Part shown: in pieces, positions 1 to 11,938 of the stretch
Numbering within the stretch: the first letter of the stretch is position 1
Layout of the letters: the number at the start of each line of letters is the position of its first letter
From: Xiphias gladius
Lineage: Eukaryota; Chordata; Actinopteri; Istiophoriformes; Xiphiidae
Length of the DNA: 64,000 nt
Assembly: GCF_016859285.1 (NCBI RefSeq)
Contig: NC_053416.1
Span: forward strand, 7,876,001 to 7,940,000
Reading direction: 5' to 3'
Notes under the pieces: model-generated
What the model was told of the DNA's origin: nothing
What the model saw: only the letters and a program-made list of their open reading frames with translations
Database searches by the model: none
Program-made: the position numbers and the translations under genes

Positions 1-311
1 CTCAACAGTCTGCCAGTGCCCGAAACCTCTGCCATCGATCCTAATTTGGCAGCAGATCCTCTGACTACAGACAAGCTCCCCAATCTACCACAGTCACTCT
101 CTGCTGGTAGACAGAGACACACAAGAGCTAACTGACTGAAACAGAGACAGACAGACAGACAGAGAGAAAACCTGAGACAACACATCGTAAATAAGCTGTT
201 TACACACAAAATAAACCCTTTTAAATGTAAGATTTGTGCTGAGGAAAGCAATCATCAGTCTCATTTACTAAAAATATACTGTATAGTAGCAAACACACTG
301 TATATCCTCCT

Positions 312-312
<1 letters not shown>

Positions 313-386
<74 letters not shown>

Positions 387-400
387 GACACACACACACA
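313..400. repeat. CA microsatellite
   Basis: Nearly uninterrupted CA dinucleotide run with a few CG interruptions, inside the dclk1 intron. Confidence 0.97.
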
Positions 401-635
401 GACAATGCTGCGCTGACTAGCTGTGACTCAGCAGATCAGCAGGAGCAGATGGACTTCGCTTCCCACAATCCTCCTATGCAGAGCAAAAAGTGACATCATC
501 AACATACAATCCATCTAATGGAGATTGAAAAATAGCTAAAAATGCTTTGTTTTTGAGCAGAGCGTAATGTCTGCACTTCATAATTCGCAATATTTTTAGG
601 TGATGTTGCTGTAAGGACCCTCTCTACAGTCCCTC

Positions 636-1190
636 CAGAGCAGGATGTAAATCCCAAGGAGGAGAAAGGAGACAGGGAGTGGACAAAACTAAGCAAAAAG
701 TAAGAGACAAACCGAGAAAACAGGAGGGAAACTGAAAAATGAAGGCGGGATTGTGTGGAAGGACACACAGAGAGACAGAGAGAGGGAAAGAGGGGAGAGA
801 GAGGAAGAGACAGAGAGTGGGGGAGAGAGCGCGATGCCATATGTTGCAGCTCTTGGATTTGGGGGTGCATGCCGAGTGTGCTAATTAAATGAGGACTAAA
901 TAGCCGTAAAAACAATGGCATGTTGACAGCAAGAGACAGTCAGAGTGAGAAAAATGAAGTAAAGGGAGGTGCGAGAAAGAAGATCATAGGGGGCGTGGGC
1001 AGCTATGGACATAAGGAGAGCAAATCTGTTGCTGGGAAGACAACTTAACATTATATAAGAGGATAAGAAATGATGCAGATAGAGAGAGAAGCAGAAACAG
1101 TAATGGGTGGAGAGATATTGAAAAGATATGGGAGACAGAGAAAAGAAGGAGGAGGCTGCAGAGAAAACAGGAAGATAAAAGGATATTAAA
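636..1190. repeat. purine-rich (GA) low-complexity zone
   Basis: About 550 bp dominated by GAGA, GGGA and GACAGA motifs on the plus strand. The opposite strand gives artefactual Ser/Leu/Phe-rich open frames. No gene is supported. Confidence 0.8.
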
Positions 1191-1368
1191 AGCTCCTCAG
1201 CCTTTCCGACAAGGAGAAGAACAGGCCAACAATGCAGTTTGAAAAGTGAGAGCTGCACTGCAGATAGTGAACAAGTGGTTCATAGTCAGTCTTCTCCTAC
1301 ATACAAGCTCTGTTTAACATGTGCCATTTAATTAGTAAAAAGACATACCACAGCATTATCTGTGATAT

Positions 1369-1400
1369 TTATATATATATATATATATATATACATATAT
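1369..1400. repeat. TA microsatellite
   Basis: Alternating TA run with one C interruption, in the dclk1 intron. Confidence 0.95.
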
Positions 1401-1694
1401 GAGAAGTGGATAAAAATGCAAATAATAATAACGCAATTAGGAATGTTACTACAAGGACAGATCGTATCAAGTTGAATGCCAGTAGCAAAATACATAATAG
1501 CAATAAGCACTTCAGTATTTGAGTTTTCCAAGCAGCATGAGACAGCGAGGAGCTCCAAAAAGTTCACTTCATCTGCGGCCTGGAGAAGCCTAAAAAATTC
1601 CTGTCAAAATACTTCATACAGTTCAAATAAGAGTATGAAGTATGTTGTTACAATATGCACAACACAATATGCAATATACACAAAAAAAAACAGT

Positions 1695-2185
1695 CAGTAC
1701 TTAGGCACAGTGGTGCTTGTAGCTAAATGCTAACATCAGCATGCTGATTTGCTAACAATGACAATCCTAACATGCTCATGTTAAAAAGGTAAAATGCTCA
1801 ACATCTTAGTTTAATGTGTTTGCATGCTAACATTTGCTAATTAGCGCTAAACACAAGGTACAGCTGAGGTTAGTGGTAATATCAGAGACCATTGGTGCAT
1901 ATGTACAATATGGTTGTTCAGGTTGGACTTGTTGCAATATTGTTTTGCAGGTATTGAATCAAAAAAGTCAACCCACTGGTGGTGCTTAAGGAAAATTCAG
2001 GGTAACTCAAAGTCAGTATGATTAACCCTGGGGGGTTATGGATGTCTGTAAAAAATGCCATGCCAATGCGTCTAACACTTTTTGAGATATTTCAGTCTGG
2101 ACCAAAGTGGCAGACCTACAGACCACCTAAAAGACAGACAGACATTACCATCCCTAGAGCCATGCTGCTAGTACAGCTGAAAACT
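1695..2185 (-). mobile_element. Dispersed teleost repeat, copy 1 (non-autonomous, class uncertain)
   Basis: Read on the minus strand this matches, segment by segment and in the same order, a second copy at about 41865-42390. Shared blocks are the 'CTTTGGTCCAG' opening, a 'CAGCACCACCAG'-like block, 'CTCAGCTGTAC', 'TGCTAATTAGCA', 'GTTAGCATGC' and 'AGCACCACTGTGCCT'. I recognise it as an abundant repeat of fish genomes. It has no coding capacity and its class is not clear from two diverged copies. Ends are approximate. Confidence 0.75.
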
Positions 2186-2548
2186 AGACCAGCACTCACA
2201 ACAGGATATATCGCATACAGTACTTGACAGTTAATTGACATGACGCCTACTGTAAGAAGTCATATCTCTGTAGCCTTGATTGCAATGGTAATTTATTGGT
2301 TATGTAGAGTTAAATGTTAACCCAAAGTGCCCACGTACAACTAGAACTGCTCACCGCGCATATATTGTTTGTGGAAAGAGATGACAGATTTTTTTAAAAG
2401 GGGCTCTCCCTCAATTTTTCAAATGAGGTTCAGTTCACCTGTCAAGAGGAGTACTACTAGGTCTGTGGCTCCGGGGAGTGCTCTTCAAACTCTGAGACTC
2501 AGCTTGGGTTTGAGATTTTAAAAATTTTCAATCAAGACACGAGAGCCT

Positions 2549-2586
2549 ACATTATAAACTGGTGTTTAAACTGGTGTTTATAATGT
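2549..2586. repeat. Inverted repeat, 11-bp arms
   Basis: Arms 2549-2559 and 2576-2586 are perfect reverse complements. The loop repeats the core motif TGGTGTTTAAACTGGT, so the block is both a direct and an inverted repeat. Confidence 0.85.
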
Positions 2587-3205
2587 GTGTGAGGTTTGAA
2601 AGATGTGGGCATTTAGGAGGTGTGAAGGGGTCTAATGAGAGATGCTATTGAGTTACTTTATGGATATTGTAAGATCCAGTGTTTTTGGAGCTTGAACCAT
2701 ACGAGAGACTAAAAAGTCAGGATATCTCTGCCTCTGCTGCTTCAGTTTTGACAATTCTGTTTTTTTTTTTTAAATCTGGCTCTAGTGAGTACCTTTACAG
2801 TACTTTAAGGAAGTTCAATACTAGATATCTAGAGTAACCTTCAAATGTAATTTCTAACAAAACTTGGAAAAATGCAACCAAAATGGCTAGATACCACTGA
2901 AGAGGTTGTTCGTTATTAGTATGGGCAGTCATTGTGGGAAATATACCTCTTGCCCATGCTCAACCCACTGAGACATATATTAAAGGATCTCGTTAATGAG
3001 ATACTCAAAGACAGAAAGCAACCAACCTTAGAGACGACTAAGTTGCATCACTTCATGCACGGGTTGATAATTGCCTACAGTTAATGGCTAGTGATGCATG
3101 AGCACAAATGTAGATGAGTCCATTAAAAAGAGTGTGTGTCACTATCCGTGCCTAAGTATGCGTAAGCCTTGCAAGGCTCAAGACTGGCAGCTGGGGTCCA
3201 ACACA

Positions 3206-3206
<1 letters not shown>

Positions 3207-3243
<37 letters not shown>

Positions 3244-3253
3244 CTGTGTGTGT
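3207..3253. repeat. TG microsatellite
   Basis: TG run with short CG/CT interruptions. Confidence 0.95.
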
Positions 3254-4999
3254 AAACAGAGCTTAGATGTATTAATAGACCAGCCATGTCCATGTCCTAA
3301 GCCACTTATGGGTCGTCTACCTTCTTGATCAGACCCATCTAGCTACAGCATCCAACCATGCCACTGTGTGGCATCACAGCAGGTGGGCCAGTTCCTAAGC
3401 AACTAGATCAAGCCATCATAAAAACTGGCCGAGGTGAAGAGCTTGCCGAGAAATATGAGGTCGTGGTAACCCCAAAGGAGAGGGGACGAGAGCTAAAAAT
3501 ACCACCCGACAGATAGAGTGAGACCTGAGACAGTGGAAGGATCAATATGGCAGTCGGGGTGGAACTTGATACGTTCTTTCTCACTCGCAGACAGAAATGT
3601 GAAATCCAAAACGATCACAGTAGAGTAAGCTCCCGGTGGGCAAACTGGCACATATCAGTTGCCCATAGACAGTTCACAGCCTGTCATATGTCGTGTCCTC
3701 TCCATCAACATCCCATGATTTATCATCAGTTCTACCCTAGTTACTAGATAATCTGTAACAGTGAGAGAAAAAACAACTAGCAAAGCCAAAGTTTTATAAC
3801 ACAATAAAACCGTATTGTTTTGGTGTCAAAACCAAAACTCAGTTGTCGTATTGGCAATGGTATTAAAAATCTTTGGCACACACTCAGTCACAAATGGAGA
3901 TATAGAGTATACACATAAAGAAACACACATGTATATGAGGAGGCTCGAGAGAGTCTTAGCCCAACTTTAATTTTACCCAAACTATTATCCATTATTCATC
4001 TCAGCACACTTAAGCCGCAGAATTTTTATATAAGCCGAACTTCTGAAAAACGTTTGAAAAAGAATGAAATGAATGAAAAGGAATTATGTAACAAAAATCC
4101 ACATTCACAGTCTTGTAGGCTGCTGCAAAAGAAGAATAGGGCTGTGGGGATGCACATATACATCCTGCCCCACTGTCTCCGGCCTCATTACAGGGGTTAA
4201 TGAAGGCAAGAAGCCTGAGCTCCAGTTCTCAGATGCTCTCTCTCCCTCTCTAGGCTCCGCAGCTCTGCTGGGACTCAACATTACTGGCAGCCAGGCCCAG
4301 AAACCTACTTCTGCCTTAGGAGCGGTGAAGGACACGGCTCAGCTGACGGCAGCAGCCCACACACACAAGAGCAGGTACGCACACATGCGTGCACCTGCAC
4401 GCACACAGACACACACACGGATACTCTTCTTAACCCATAATGTAACCTTATCCCAGTGCATACTCAGGTAATTATCTTTAGCACACTCCCGAAATTCAAT
4501 TCATTCAAGTGTCATTAACAAACAGCTTGGTCACTAGTCATACCTTCCTTCCAACCTTCACTCATCCATATATTATTGTTACGATTTTTTTTTTATTCAG
4601 ATGTACATGTAGACATAGTTTACGGCATTGTTACTTCATTATTATCAAACATTTTTGGTTTGATTTTGTCAGATCTGGTTTATTTTCTGTTATGCTGATT
4701 ATCTCTATACATATATAGCGGTTAAGTTAACATGGATTAACCACGTTTCATAGGGGGTTTAAATTTGCTACATGATTATCCAGTGTTTTCGGAGACTGTT
4801 AAACCATTCAGAAACAGGACGCTGTTCGGGTCTTATCCTGGATATTGCGTAAAACAAACATGGACTCTCTAAATCCTATGCAAAGGGGCTCTTATCCGGT
4901 CTATTTTATCTCCCACATGCATTAACCCCCACATGCATACACAGCCACACATAAAAATGAGAAGGAGTTGGTTCTGCACTCAGCCCAGCCCAGCCAATT

Positions 5000-5560
5000 T
5001 GGCAGCGAGCGTGTTACCATGCCTACAGGCCCAATCAATACCATGTCTAAAAATAGCATATCCATAATAGTCTTACTTCCAATCGCAGAGGGGCTGAACT
5101 GGGTGAGAGCAGCATTTATTGTGTAATCTCTGCGATAGCTGTAAGCAGTGTCGAACCACAGAGTGAGTGAGCATTGTGCAAAAGCATGACTTTAATCCCC
5201 AACAGGAGGTTTCTCAAGGAAGCCCTTTCCTGGGATTTTATTGGCTGGTGCTGGGATCTCGCAGCAGGTCAGATCGGGAAATCTGGAATGCCTTCCTGCT
5301 GGGTTAACCGTTGATCATTAAATAGACGGCATGGCGTCAGACACGGGACAACATGCCAGCGCCAACACATGAAGATTATTCTTTAGCACCGGGATAAATG
5401 GTAGCACAGAGCACTAAAATGGCAATTGGGAACAAAAAGCCCATAGGGCAAAGAACATATTCATGAAAATGAGCCACAAATTGGCCATTTAGGAGATCAT
5501 TACTGCTGTACGACACAAAATGGCAGGATGCCCTTGACGTCAAACACAATCTGTTTCAAA
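5000..5560. other. Repeat-poor block, candidate conserved noncoding element
   Basis: About 560 bp of high-complexity, balanced sequence with no open frame of note and no repeat signature, set in an otherwise repeat-rich intron of a neurodevelopmental gene. This is the texture of a conserved noncoding element, but conservation cannot be judged from one sequence. Low confidence. Confidence 0.25.
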
Positions 5561-6826
5561 ATATTGGTGTCATTCCGATGCTGCTGCCAGGTAAAGCATG
5601 GTTCTTTGTCGCTACATTCAATAACCAGGAGCTAGAACATGACCTAGCGAGAGGCAGAGAGGGGGGGGAGCTGACAGACAGACAGACAGAAAGACTGATG
5701 GTGGCGTGAGAGACGGAGAGGTGACATGAAGACAAACGGGGAGAGACCAGAGAGCTAAAGAAGGTTCGGAATATAAGCTGGAACCCGAACATGCCGGAAG
5801 AGATGCCGTCTCTCTCTCTGTTACTTCCCCTCTCGGACAAATACACACAAACATGAACATGTGCCGGCACATAGAAAGTTTGTTTGACCTCATTTAACTG
5901 CAGCGCAGACCGAGTTCAGGGCCATTTCCACGTACATGAGACCACCTAATTATAGTGCTGTCACGGAGAATATATGCGTGGGTCTTTGCATACGTATGTG
6001 TGTGTGTGCAATGCTGTCGTAAAGTATGTTCTTATTATACTGTCTCCTTCCACAGCTGAGAGAGGAAGCTGGATAGGTGGGTGTACTATCTAGGGGGCCG
6101 AGACTCTGATTTCTTTTTCCTTGCGGAGGCAAAGCTCTGACACACATTGCTGCGGTGTGGGTGAGAACCCGGACTCCATTCACAGACTTCTTTCATCTTT
6201 ACCTTCTCTTGACCTCGTTCAGTCTCTGTGTCACACGTTGTTTCCACAGCTCCGGCTGCGAACGGGGACACAAATTTTCTTCATTCATAAAAGGCTCATG
6301 AAAGAAAAATGAGCGTGCTCATTAAATATTTAGCTATTTTGATCCTTCTACCAGCCTGTTGATCTTTATTTTCCTCTTCAAAGCAACACTAATGTGAAAA
6401 ACCACCACCTCCATAAAAGAATAATTGTTAGTCGCTATGATTTTGAATCTTTCTATCGCACATTAAACCACCTTCCTAACAGCAATAGACACACTCCCTC
6501 TCATCTCAGTGTCTGGTCTATTTCTCTCAATGGGACCACTCATCATGCGTAGCAACAAAACATTAGCTTTCAGCAACTGTATTGCAAGAGTTTGCCTCTA
6601 CACTGGAAGCTTTAATAGAAACACAAAGCTAGATTGAGCGCTGGCTGACAATCAGCAATGCCATCCATGGTAAAACCAAGGCAAAGCCATGCCTGATGTC
6701 CTTTGATACCATACAAAGGCAAACATTAACGATTCAATCCGGCGAATGTTGTGCATGACACGCTCAGTGCACTGATAGGTATTAGGAATTCATTCATTCT
6801 TTTTGAGCCATGCAAAGATTTCTCAC

Positions 6827-8326
6827 CAGTTTGCCCTCCAGCGTGTAGATCTTCTTCACCACTCCGGAGTCAAGCTTGATGGCATCTGTGATGTCGGTCA
6901 GGACCTGTTCGTAGGAATGGGCCGTTTTCTTGTTCAGCAGGATCCTCACAGCTTTGCGGGGCTTCACGCCGCTCCGCACCACTGTCACAAGCTTCGGACG
7001 TATGAAGTCCTTGGTTTCGCGGCTCTCGGGAGCGCTGGCCTTGGCGCTGCCCAGGGAAGGGGGGCCGCGGGAGGACGCCGCTGAGGCCTTGACGTTCACC
7101 GACCAGTTGGGGTTCACGTTTTTTGTGTAATCCAACTTTTTGTAAGCTTCAATGGAGCTGCACACGTAGCTGTCGCCTGTTGGGGTTACGGAGGAGGAGG
7201 AGGGGAAAGCGAGGAGATTACTTGCAATGAACGGTGAAGGAAATGACGCGGGATTTAAAAATGACAAAAGAGATGAGAATCCCTCTTCAGAGAGAGGGGG
7301 TGAGGAAAAATGGCGAAGAATGTGGGAGAATACGGAACAGAAAGGTAAAGACAGTAAGGAAGTAAAGAAGTACAGTACGGTAGCATAGCCTGGCCATAGG
7401 AAATCCTATATCCACCAAACTTATTCCTCTTCCCATGTCACTATTCATGACATAATGATATTGGTACGTACAGTATTAGAGAGTAACACTGATCATGAGA
7501 GGGTTCATCTGAGCTGAAACGTATGTCTATATCACCGTATGGCCTTTAAATGAGTGATACAATCTTTATAATAATGATCTACAGTGGCTGTAATTGGATT
7601 CAATTGGATTAGCCATAGAGCATCGCCCATAAAATGTCATGGGCCCGATTTCAAACCAGCCTGTAAATGTAAATGGGTCAAAATCGTGGGCCTGCTCCCT
7701 TTGCACTTGCCACAGTCTTAACTTTGTTACTTTACTCTATACATCAGGGAGCTGAGCGGGGAAAGATCACTTAGGCCTGACACGGCAGCTGACAGGTCAG
7801 GCAGTGTGTGTTCTTTAAGAGAGAGGAGGAGGTGCAGAGACAGACGGATGTGTCCAACTAGATTTTTAGATTACATTTTAGAAGTGAGTCCAGGTTGATG
7901 AGACACCGTGACCTGAAAATTGTAAGTATATACCCCCGTAAAGAACTGTATAGTTCTATACACACCTTCTACCAGCTGCTCAATACTGGTGATCTTCTTG
8001 GAGCCATCCAGGGTGTAGATGGTCCGGACGCCCTGGGGCAGATTGACGTTGTCGGACAGGGAGCGGGTCAGGTCCGCCAGCAGGGCGTCAAAGGTCCGGA
8101 ACCTGTCTGTGGAGATGGCGTATACTATCCCGTTGAAGTACCGGTCCCCGTTGCGGTAGAAGCGGACCTTCTTGGCTCTCTTCTCCGCGCTCAGAGTCTT
8201 CAGCGTCCGGGTCCGATACAGGCTGCAGTGGGCGCTGTGCGTGGGACTCGGCACGCCGTTCATCCTCGCGCTGGAGCGGCCGTGCCTCTGACCTTTGTCC
8301 CGCTCGTCGAAATGCTCCATCTCCAT
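6827..8326 (-). CDS. dclk1: Doublecortin-like kinase 1, N-terminal part (2 coding exons, 3' end outside window)
   Basis: Coding exons: 7966-8326 (start ATG at 8326; the exon itself runs from an acceptor at 8361) and 6827-7176, both with GT-AG sites, giving 237 residues. Residues about 50-135 form the first doublecortin domain ([29 protein letters not shown]). The second doublecortin domain starts near residue 178 ([20 protein letters not shown]) and is cut by the exon end at KIYTLEGKL. In the family these domains bind microtubules and are followed by a Ser/Thr kinase domain, which lies off the left edge. [22 protein letters not shown] and EQLVEG fit DCLK1 better than DCLK2 (which has EERDK, NINPNWSVNIK and DELLEG), and the neighbours agree. 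The ATG aligns with an internal Met of human DCLK1; the position of the human start is Val here. Whether this is the a or b teleost duplicate is unknown. Confidence 0.93.
7177..7965 (-). other. dclk1: dclk1 intron between coding exons 1 and 2
   Basis: A 789-bp intron with donor GTGTGT and acceptor CAACAG. I see no other feature in it. Confidence 0.85.
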
Positions 8327-8613
8327 CTCGCTGCCGAGGCTCACAACTACCGCTGCGCTGTCTGGGGGGGGACAAAATGAGGGGGAAAAGTTTTCAGCGG
8401 CGGGCAAGCAAACACAAAGAGGAAAAAGGGGGGGAAGCAAACCCAGGAGAGGTTTGGATAAAGTAAGCCAGCCGGTGTCCGTCACTAGCAGGGTCCGAAA
8501 ATAACTCCCTAATGACAGATTAAGTTCTCTTAAGCCGGGCGGCGGACAGTACGCTTCATGACGACCCACAGTTTGACAGAGTGCGCCCGGGTTGTCCCGA
8601 AGCGCAGACGGAC

Positions 8614-8618
8614 GGAGA

Positions 8619-8659
<41 letters not shown>
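8614..8659. repeat. GA microsatellite upstream of dclk1 coding exon 1
   Basis: Near-perfect GA run about 250 bp upstream of the coding exon, in the intron between the candidate 5' exon and coding exon 1. Confidence 0.95.
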
Positions 8660-8662
<3 letters not shown>

Positions 8663-8977
8663 CGGTCACGAATCGATAATAGCCTATTAATCCCCCCCGT
8701 TCTAAATATTCAGAAGCTCCGCGCACAGACCGGACGAGCTGCAGCCTCCATCGAGAGTGGCCTAACGTAAAACTGCGACCCCGATAGAAATACCGTACCA
8801 CTTAAAACCCGGATTAAAAATGCGGAAGGTGAATTTTACTTTCTCTTACTGATCTCTCGAGATCAAGAATCGCGGATCATTAAAAAAAAAAAAAGACTTA
8901 CTTTTTTTTTTTTTTTTCCTATGAAAGAATTGACCACTTTTCACATCAGTTGGTAAAGAGGACACTGACATGCTTAC

Positions 8978-9038
8978 CTACACGAGCGATTAACGCTCCT
9001 GTGGCGGTCGCCTCCAGGCTGACTGACGCTTTATCTCC
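8978..9038 (-). other. dclk1: Candidate upstream dclk1 exon (61 nt)
   Basis: On the minus strand a good branch/pyrimidine region ending in CTACAG precedes 61 nt that end at TAG|GTAAGC, a strong donor. The next acceptor (8362-8363) opens coding exon 1. Joined there, the frame that leads into the dclk1 ATG stays open through the whole 61 nt and the 35 nt before the ATG. It could be a 5' UTR exon or code an N-terminal extension. No start codon for such an extension lies within the exon itself. Prediction only. Confidence 0.5.
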
Positions 9039-9206
9039 CTGTAGATATGGAGAAAAAAGAGTTCAGTGAGCTCGTCGCTGGCACTGGATGGTGGTAAAGT
9101 GTGATCCTGTCCTGGCTGCAGTGAGCCCCCCCCCTTCCCCCCCCTCGCCCTCCCACCCCTCTTGTCCCTTTGTTGTCCGGTTGATGTGCTCCACCACCAA
9201 ACACCA

Positions 9207-9233
9207 GTGTGTGTGTGTGTGTGTGATGTTTAT

Positions 9234-9279
<46 letters not shown>
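9207..9279. repeat. Two adjoining TG microsatellites
   Basis: TG runs 9207-9226 and 9237-9279 with a short spacer. They generate spurious Val/Cys and Thr/His open frames. Confidence 0.95.
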
Positions 9280-9282
<3 letters not shown>

Positions 9283-11907
9283 GTGTTTTTTTTTGTGGGT
9301 GCGTAGTGAGCAAGGAGCAGAGGCTGGACTGGAAATGGACTAGGTAGCAGCTGCTTCCCCTCCCATTCTCTTTTCACCCACCTCCTCTCTCTCTCTCTCT
9401 CTCTCTCCTCCTCCTCCACGTCACTCTGTCGTGATTTCCATTCAGCGCCCCCACCCTTCATTAGGATGCAACCCCACGCTTCCCACCCGTGCTGGGTATG
9501 CTGCTGGTCCTGCACACACGCCCCCCCCCCAAGACACGCGTCGGCTGGGGGGGGGGGGTCGATCTTTTTCCTCCGTTGTGGCAATTTCAGAGCTTGTCCT
9601 TTGAAGCCACACCAATGTGATGGCCAATTAAGAAAAAAACAAAAACAGAAAAAGGCTCATATTTCTTCCATTTTCTGAACCTTTCAGTGATAAAAAAAAA
9701 AAAAATTCTGGAAAATCCTCTGGTCACAGAGGTTACCTGAATCATCATTCCTACCTTAATTGATCCATGTATTCATTTCTTTTTCATTTCACAAATAGGC
9801 TACATCTGTGAATGTAAATACCTTTTCATCAAAGAAAAACAAAAACAAATATAAGCTGTAGCCTGTATAGTTCGGTGTGGGAGGACTAATCACATCTCAC
9901 TAAAACCTTGAGACTATAAGCACGGAGCAGCATTATGTTTAACCCACATGAATATTTGCACGTGAGATGTTTTGTAACACACCTGGTCCACCGTACACAC
10001 CAGGAGCCTCGAGGCAGCGGAGACCTATCCCGTGGGACTCAGGCCATACAGAGCAGCTTTCACAATGCTCCAAATGCTGTGCGACAAGCACGTTTTCTAC
10101 CCAACCCCACTTAGTCATGTCTCGTACGAGGACTCGGTTGAGATCACACGTCTAGATGATTGTAACTCATCGTGTTGACTTGTACGGGACTCCAGGAGCT
10201 TGTTTTTCTTCCCATAAACTCTGAAGTTTGTTTTTGTACGTGACAGCAGGAAACAGTCTCTCCGAGCGACGGAAGAGAGAAAGACCATTGGCCTACATCC
10301 CGGCCTCCAGAGACCACCCAGTTCTGCGCCATCACCACTCCCCGATGAACCATGTGCGTGCGTGTTACCCAGCATTTATCTGTGCCAGTCACGGTGAAAG
10401 TTACAGCCCTACTGTCCTTCCATCATTGTACTTACAGTGGTTTAACAGGTGGGAGACACTGTACTACGTGTTGAACATGTAACACCTTTATTATGTTATA
10501 TTTTTCACTTCCTTTGCATTTATGTAATGTTTGTTTTAAGGGGTCACCTATCATCTAATTCGTCGAATCCAAAACCAAAGTATATCAGACATTTTAACGG
10601 TCAAATACAGTATGTGATGGCATCTTTTATTACCGCTTCCATGCTTGCGTGAACATGCCTATGAATGCATCAAAGTGTGTGACAGTGGCAGAAAGAGATT
10701 TTTTTGCTCCCCACCCAGATATTTATATTTTGAGGAGATGCACACAGGGACCCAGTGTGCGTCACAAACTGAGGGCAGACAAAGTGTTCCTGTCCAAATG
10801 AATCCTGAGGAAACAGGGCATGTGTGAGGCAGACTGTCTTTAGACCAGTGCAAGAAAGATGGAGGAAAAGGACAGAACACAGTCAAGGACTTAAAATCGG
10901 GGCTGTGGTCTCATTTCCAAAGGAAATTTGCGAGTCAACGCTGACATTTTGCTGGTGTCCATATGTATTCAAATGACAAAGGAACGTGTAAAAATGAGGA
11001 ATGGATTTTAGCATTGCTGCGAATTCATAATTCATAAATGTGCAGCATTCCTTAGGTTAAAGCAGATAGAATGTGAGGTAAGTCTCCAATGCAATTCTGT
11101 TTCATACATGCTTAGAAGCCCTTGCACCTTTCAGAGTAATCAAGAATACAGAATATAACGGTTTATTTGCATCCTCATTTGTAACAGTACTGCAGCTGAC
11201 TAACTACCGACTGGCCCTGAATACAATCAGAAGGATACAGGCTTGGTAATATTGCATCCATACGAGTTATAAAATGGGGGCAATTCTTCATAGAGCTATC
11301 TTTGCTCCTGAAGCATGACTAGGCAATTTCCTAAAATACAACCGACTTGTATATAACAAGATGGAGAGTTTTGGCATTTGTGAGTCAGGCTATCAAAATA
11401 TCTTTGACGACACACTGTATTTTATTTGGAAATGAAATTATACAGAGCCCATCTACTGCAAACCTGACAGTGTTACGATCTGCTAGCTGTCATTAAAAAA
11501 AGAAGAGATGATTACTTTTTTATGCCCAGACCTTCTCTCGGCGCCCCATGACCTGCATTTTTTGGACTCTAGTAGTTGTTTCAGCGACACTAAAAAACAC
11601 AAGTAAATGCACATTTTAGCACATGTCTGCGAATGCATTTCCGTGAGGTGAATGACGATAAACACAAAGTCGGAGCTCATTCAGATGTGGATAAACGGAC
11701 TCAGGATTCATACTGTGCTGAGTCCCACTTAGAATAATTCTGAAAATTAAATCTCTGTTAATTTCACAGCCAGGGACAGAAAGAACACCCCCCCCAGACT
11801 GTTTGAACATGGGGATGGTCATTATAGTCAAGAGTCTAACTCAAGTTAATTCACATGCATATTTAGTTCACATGAATGCACACATGCGCACTTGCAAATG
11901 AGTCCTC

Positions 11908-11935
<28 letters not shown>
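11908..11935. repeat. CA microsatellite
   Basis: Perfect CA run in intergenic DNA. Confidence 0.95.

Positions 11936-11938
<3 letters not shown>

Larger units (their letters stand above)
1..6826 (-). other. dclk1: dclk1 intron downstream of coding exon 2 (partial)
   Basis: This stretch follows the splice donor of dclk1 coding exon 2 and shows no further exon of the gene: nothing matches the rest of the second doublecortin domain or the kinase domain. It holds a CA tract (313-400), a purine-rich GA zone (about 636-1190), a TA tract, a dispersed repeat copy (about 1695-2185), an inverted repeat (2549-2586), a TG tract (3207-3253) and a repeat-poor block (about 5000-5560). The short open frames here are low-complexity or lack any family resemblance. 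Confidence 0.75.

Noticed and set aside
6827-8326. dclk2 as the identity of the doublecortin gene
   Set aside because: lrba nearby made dclk2 possible, but [19 protein letters not shown] and the ADLTR/EQLVEG positions follow DCLK1, as do the other neighbours.
6803-8504. Plus-strand open frames of 60-160 codons across the dclk1 exons
   Set aside because: They are antisense shadows of GC-rich coding exons and have no family resemblance.
9063-9584. 173-codon minus-strand frame with a poly-Thr/His stretch
   Set aside because: It is a translation of TG, GA and G/C tracts.
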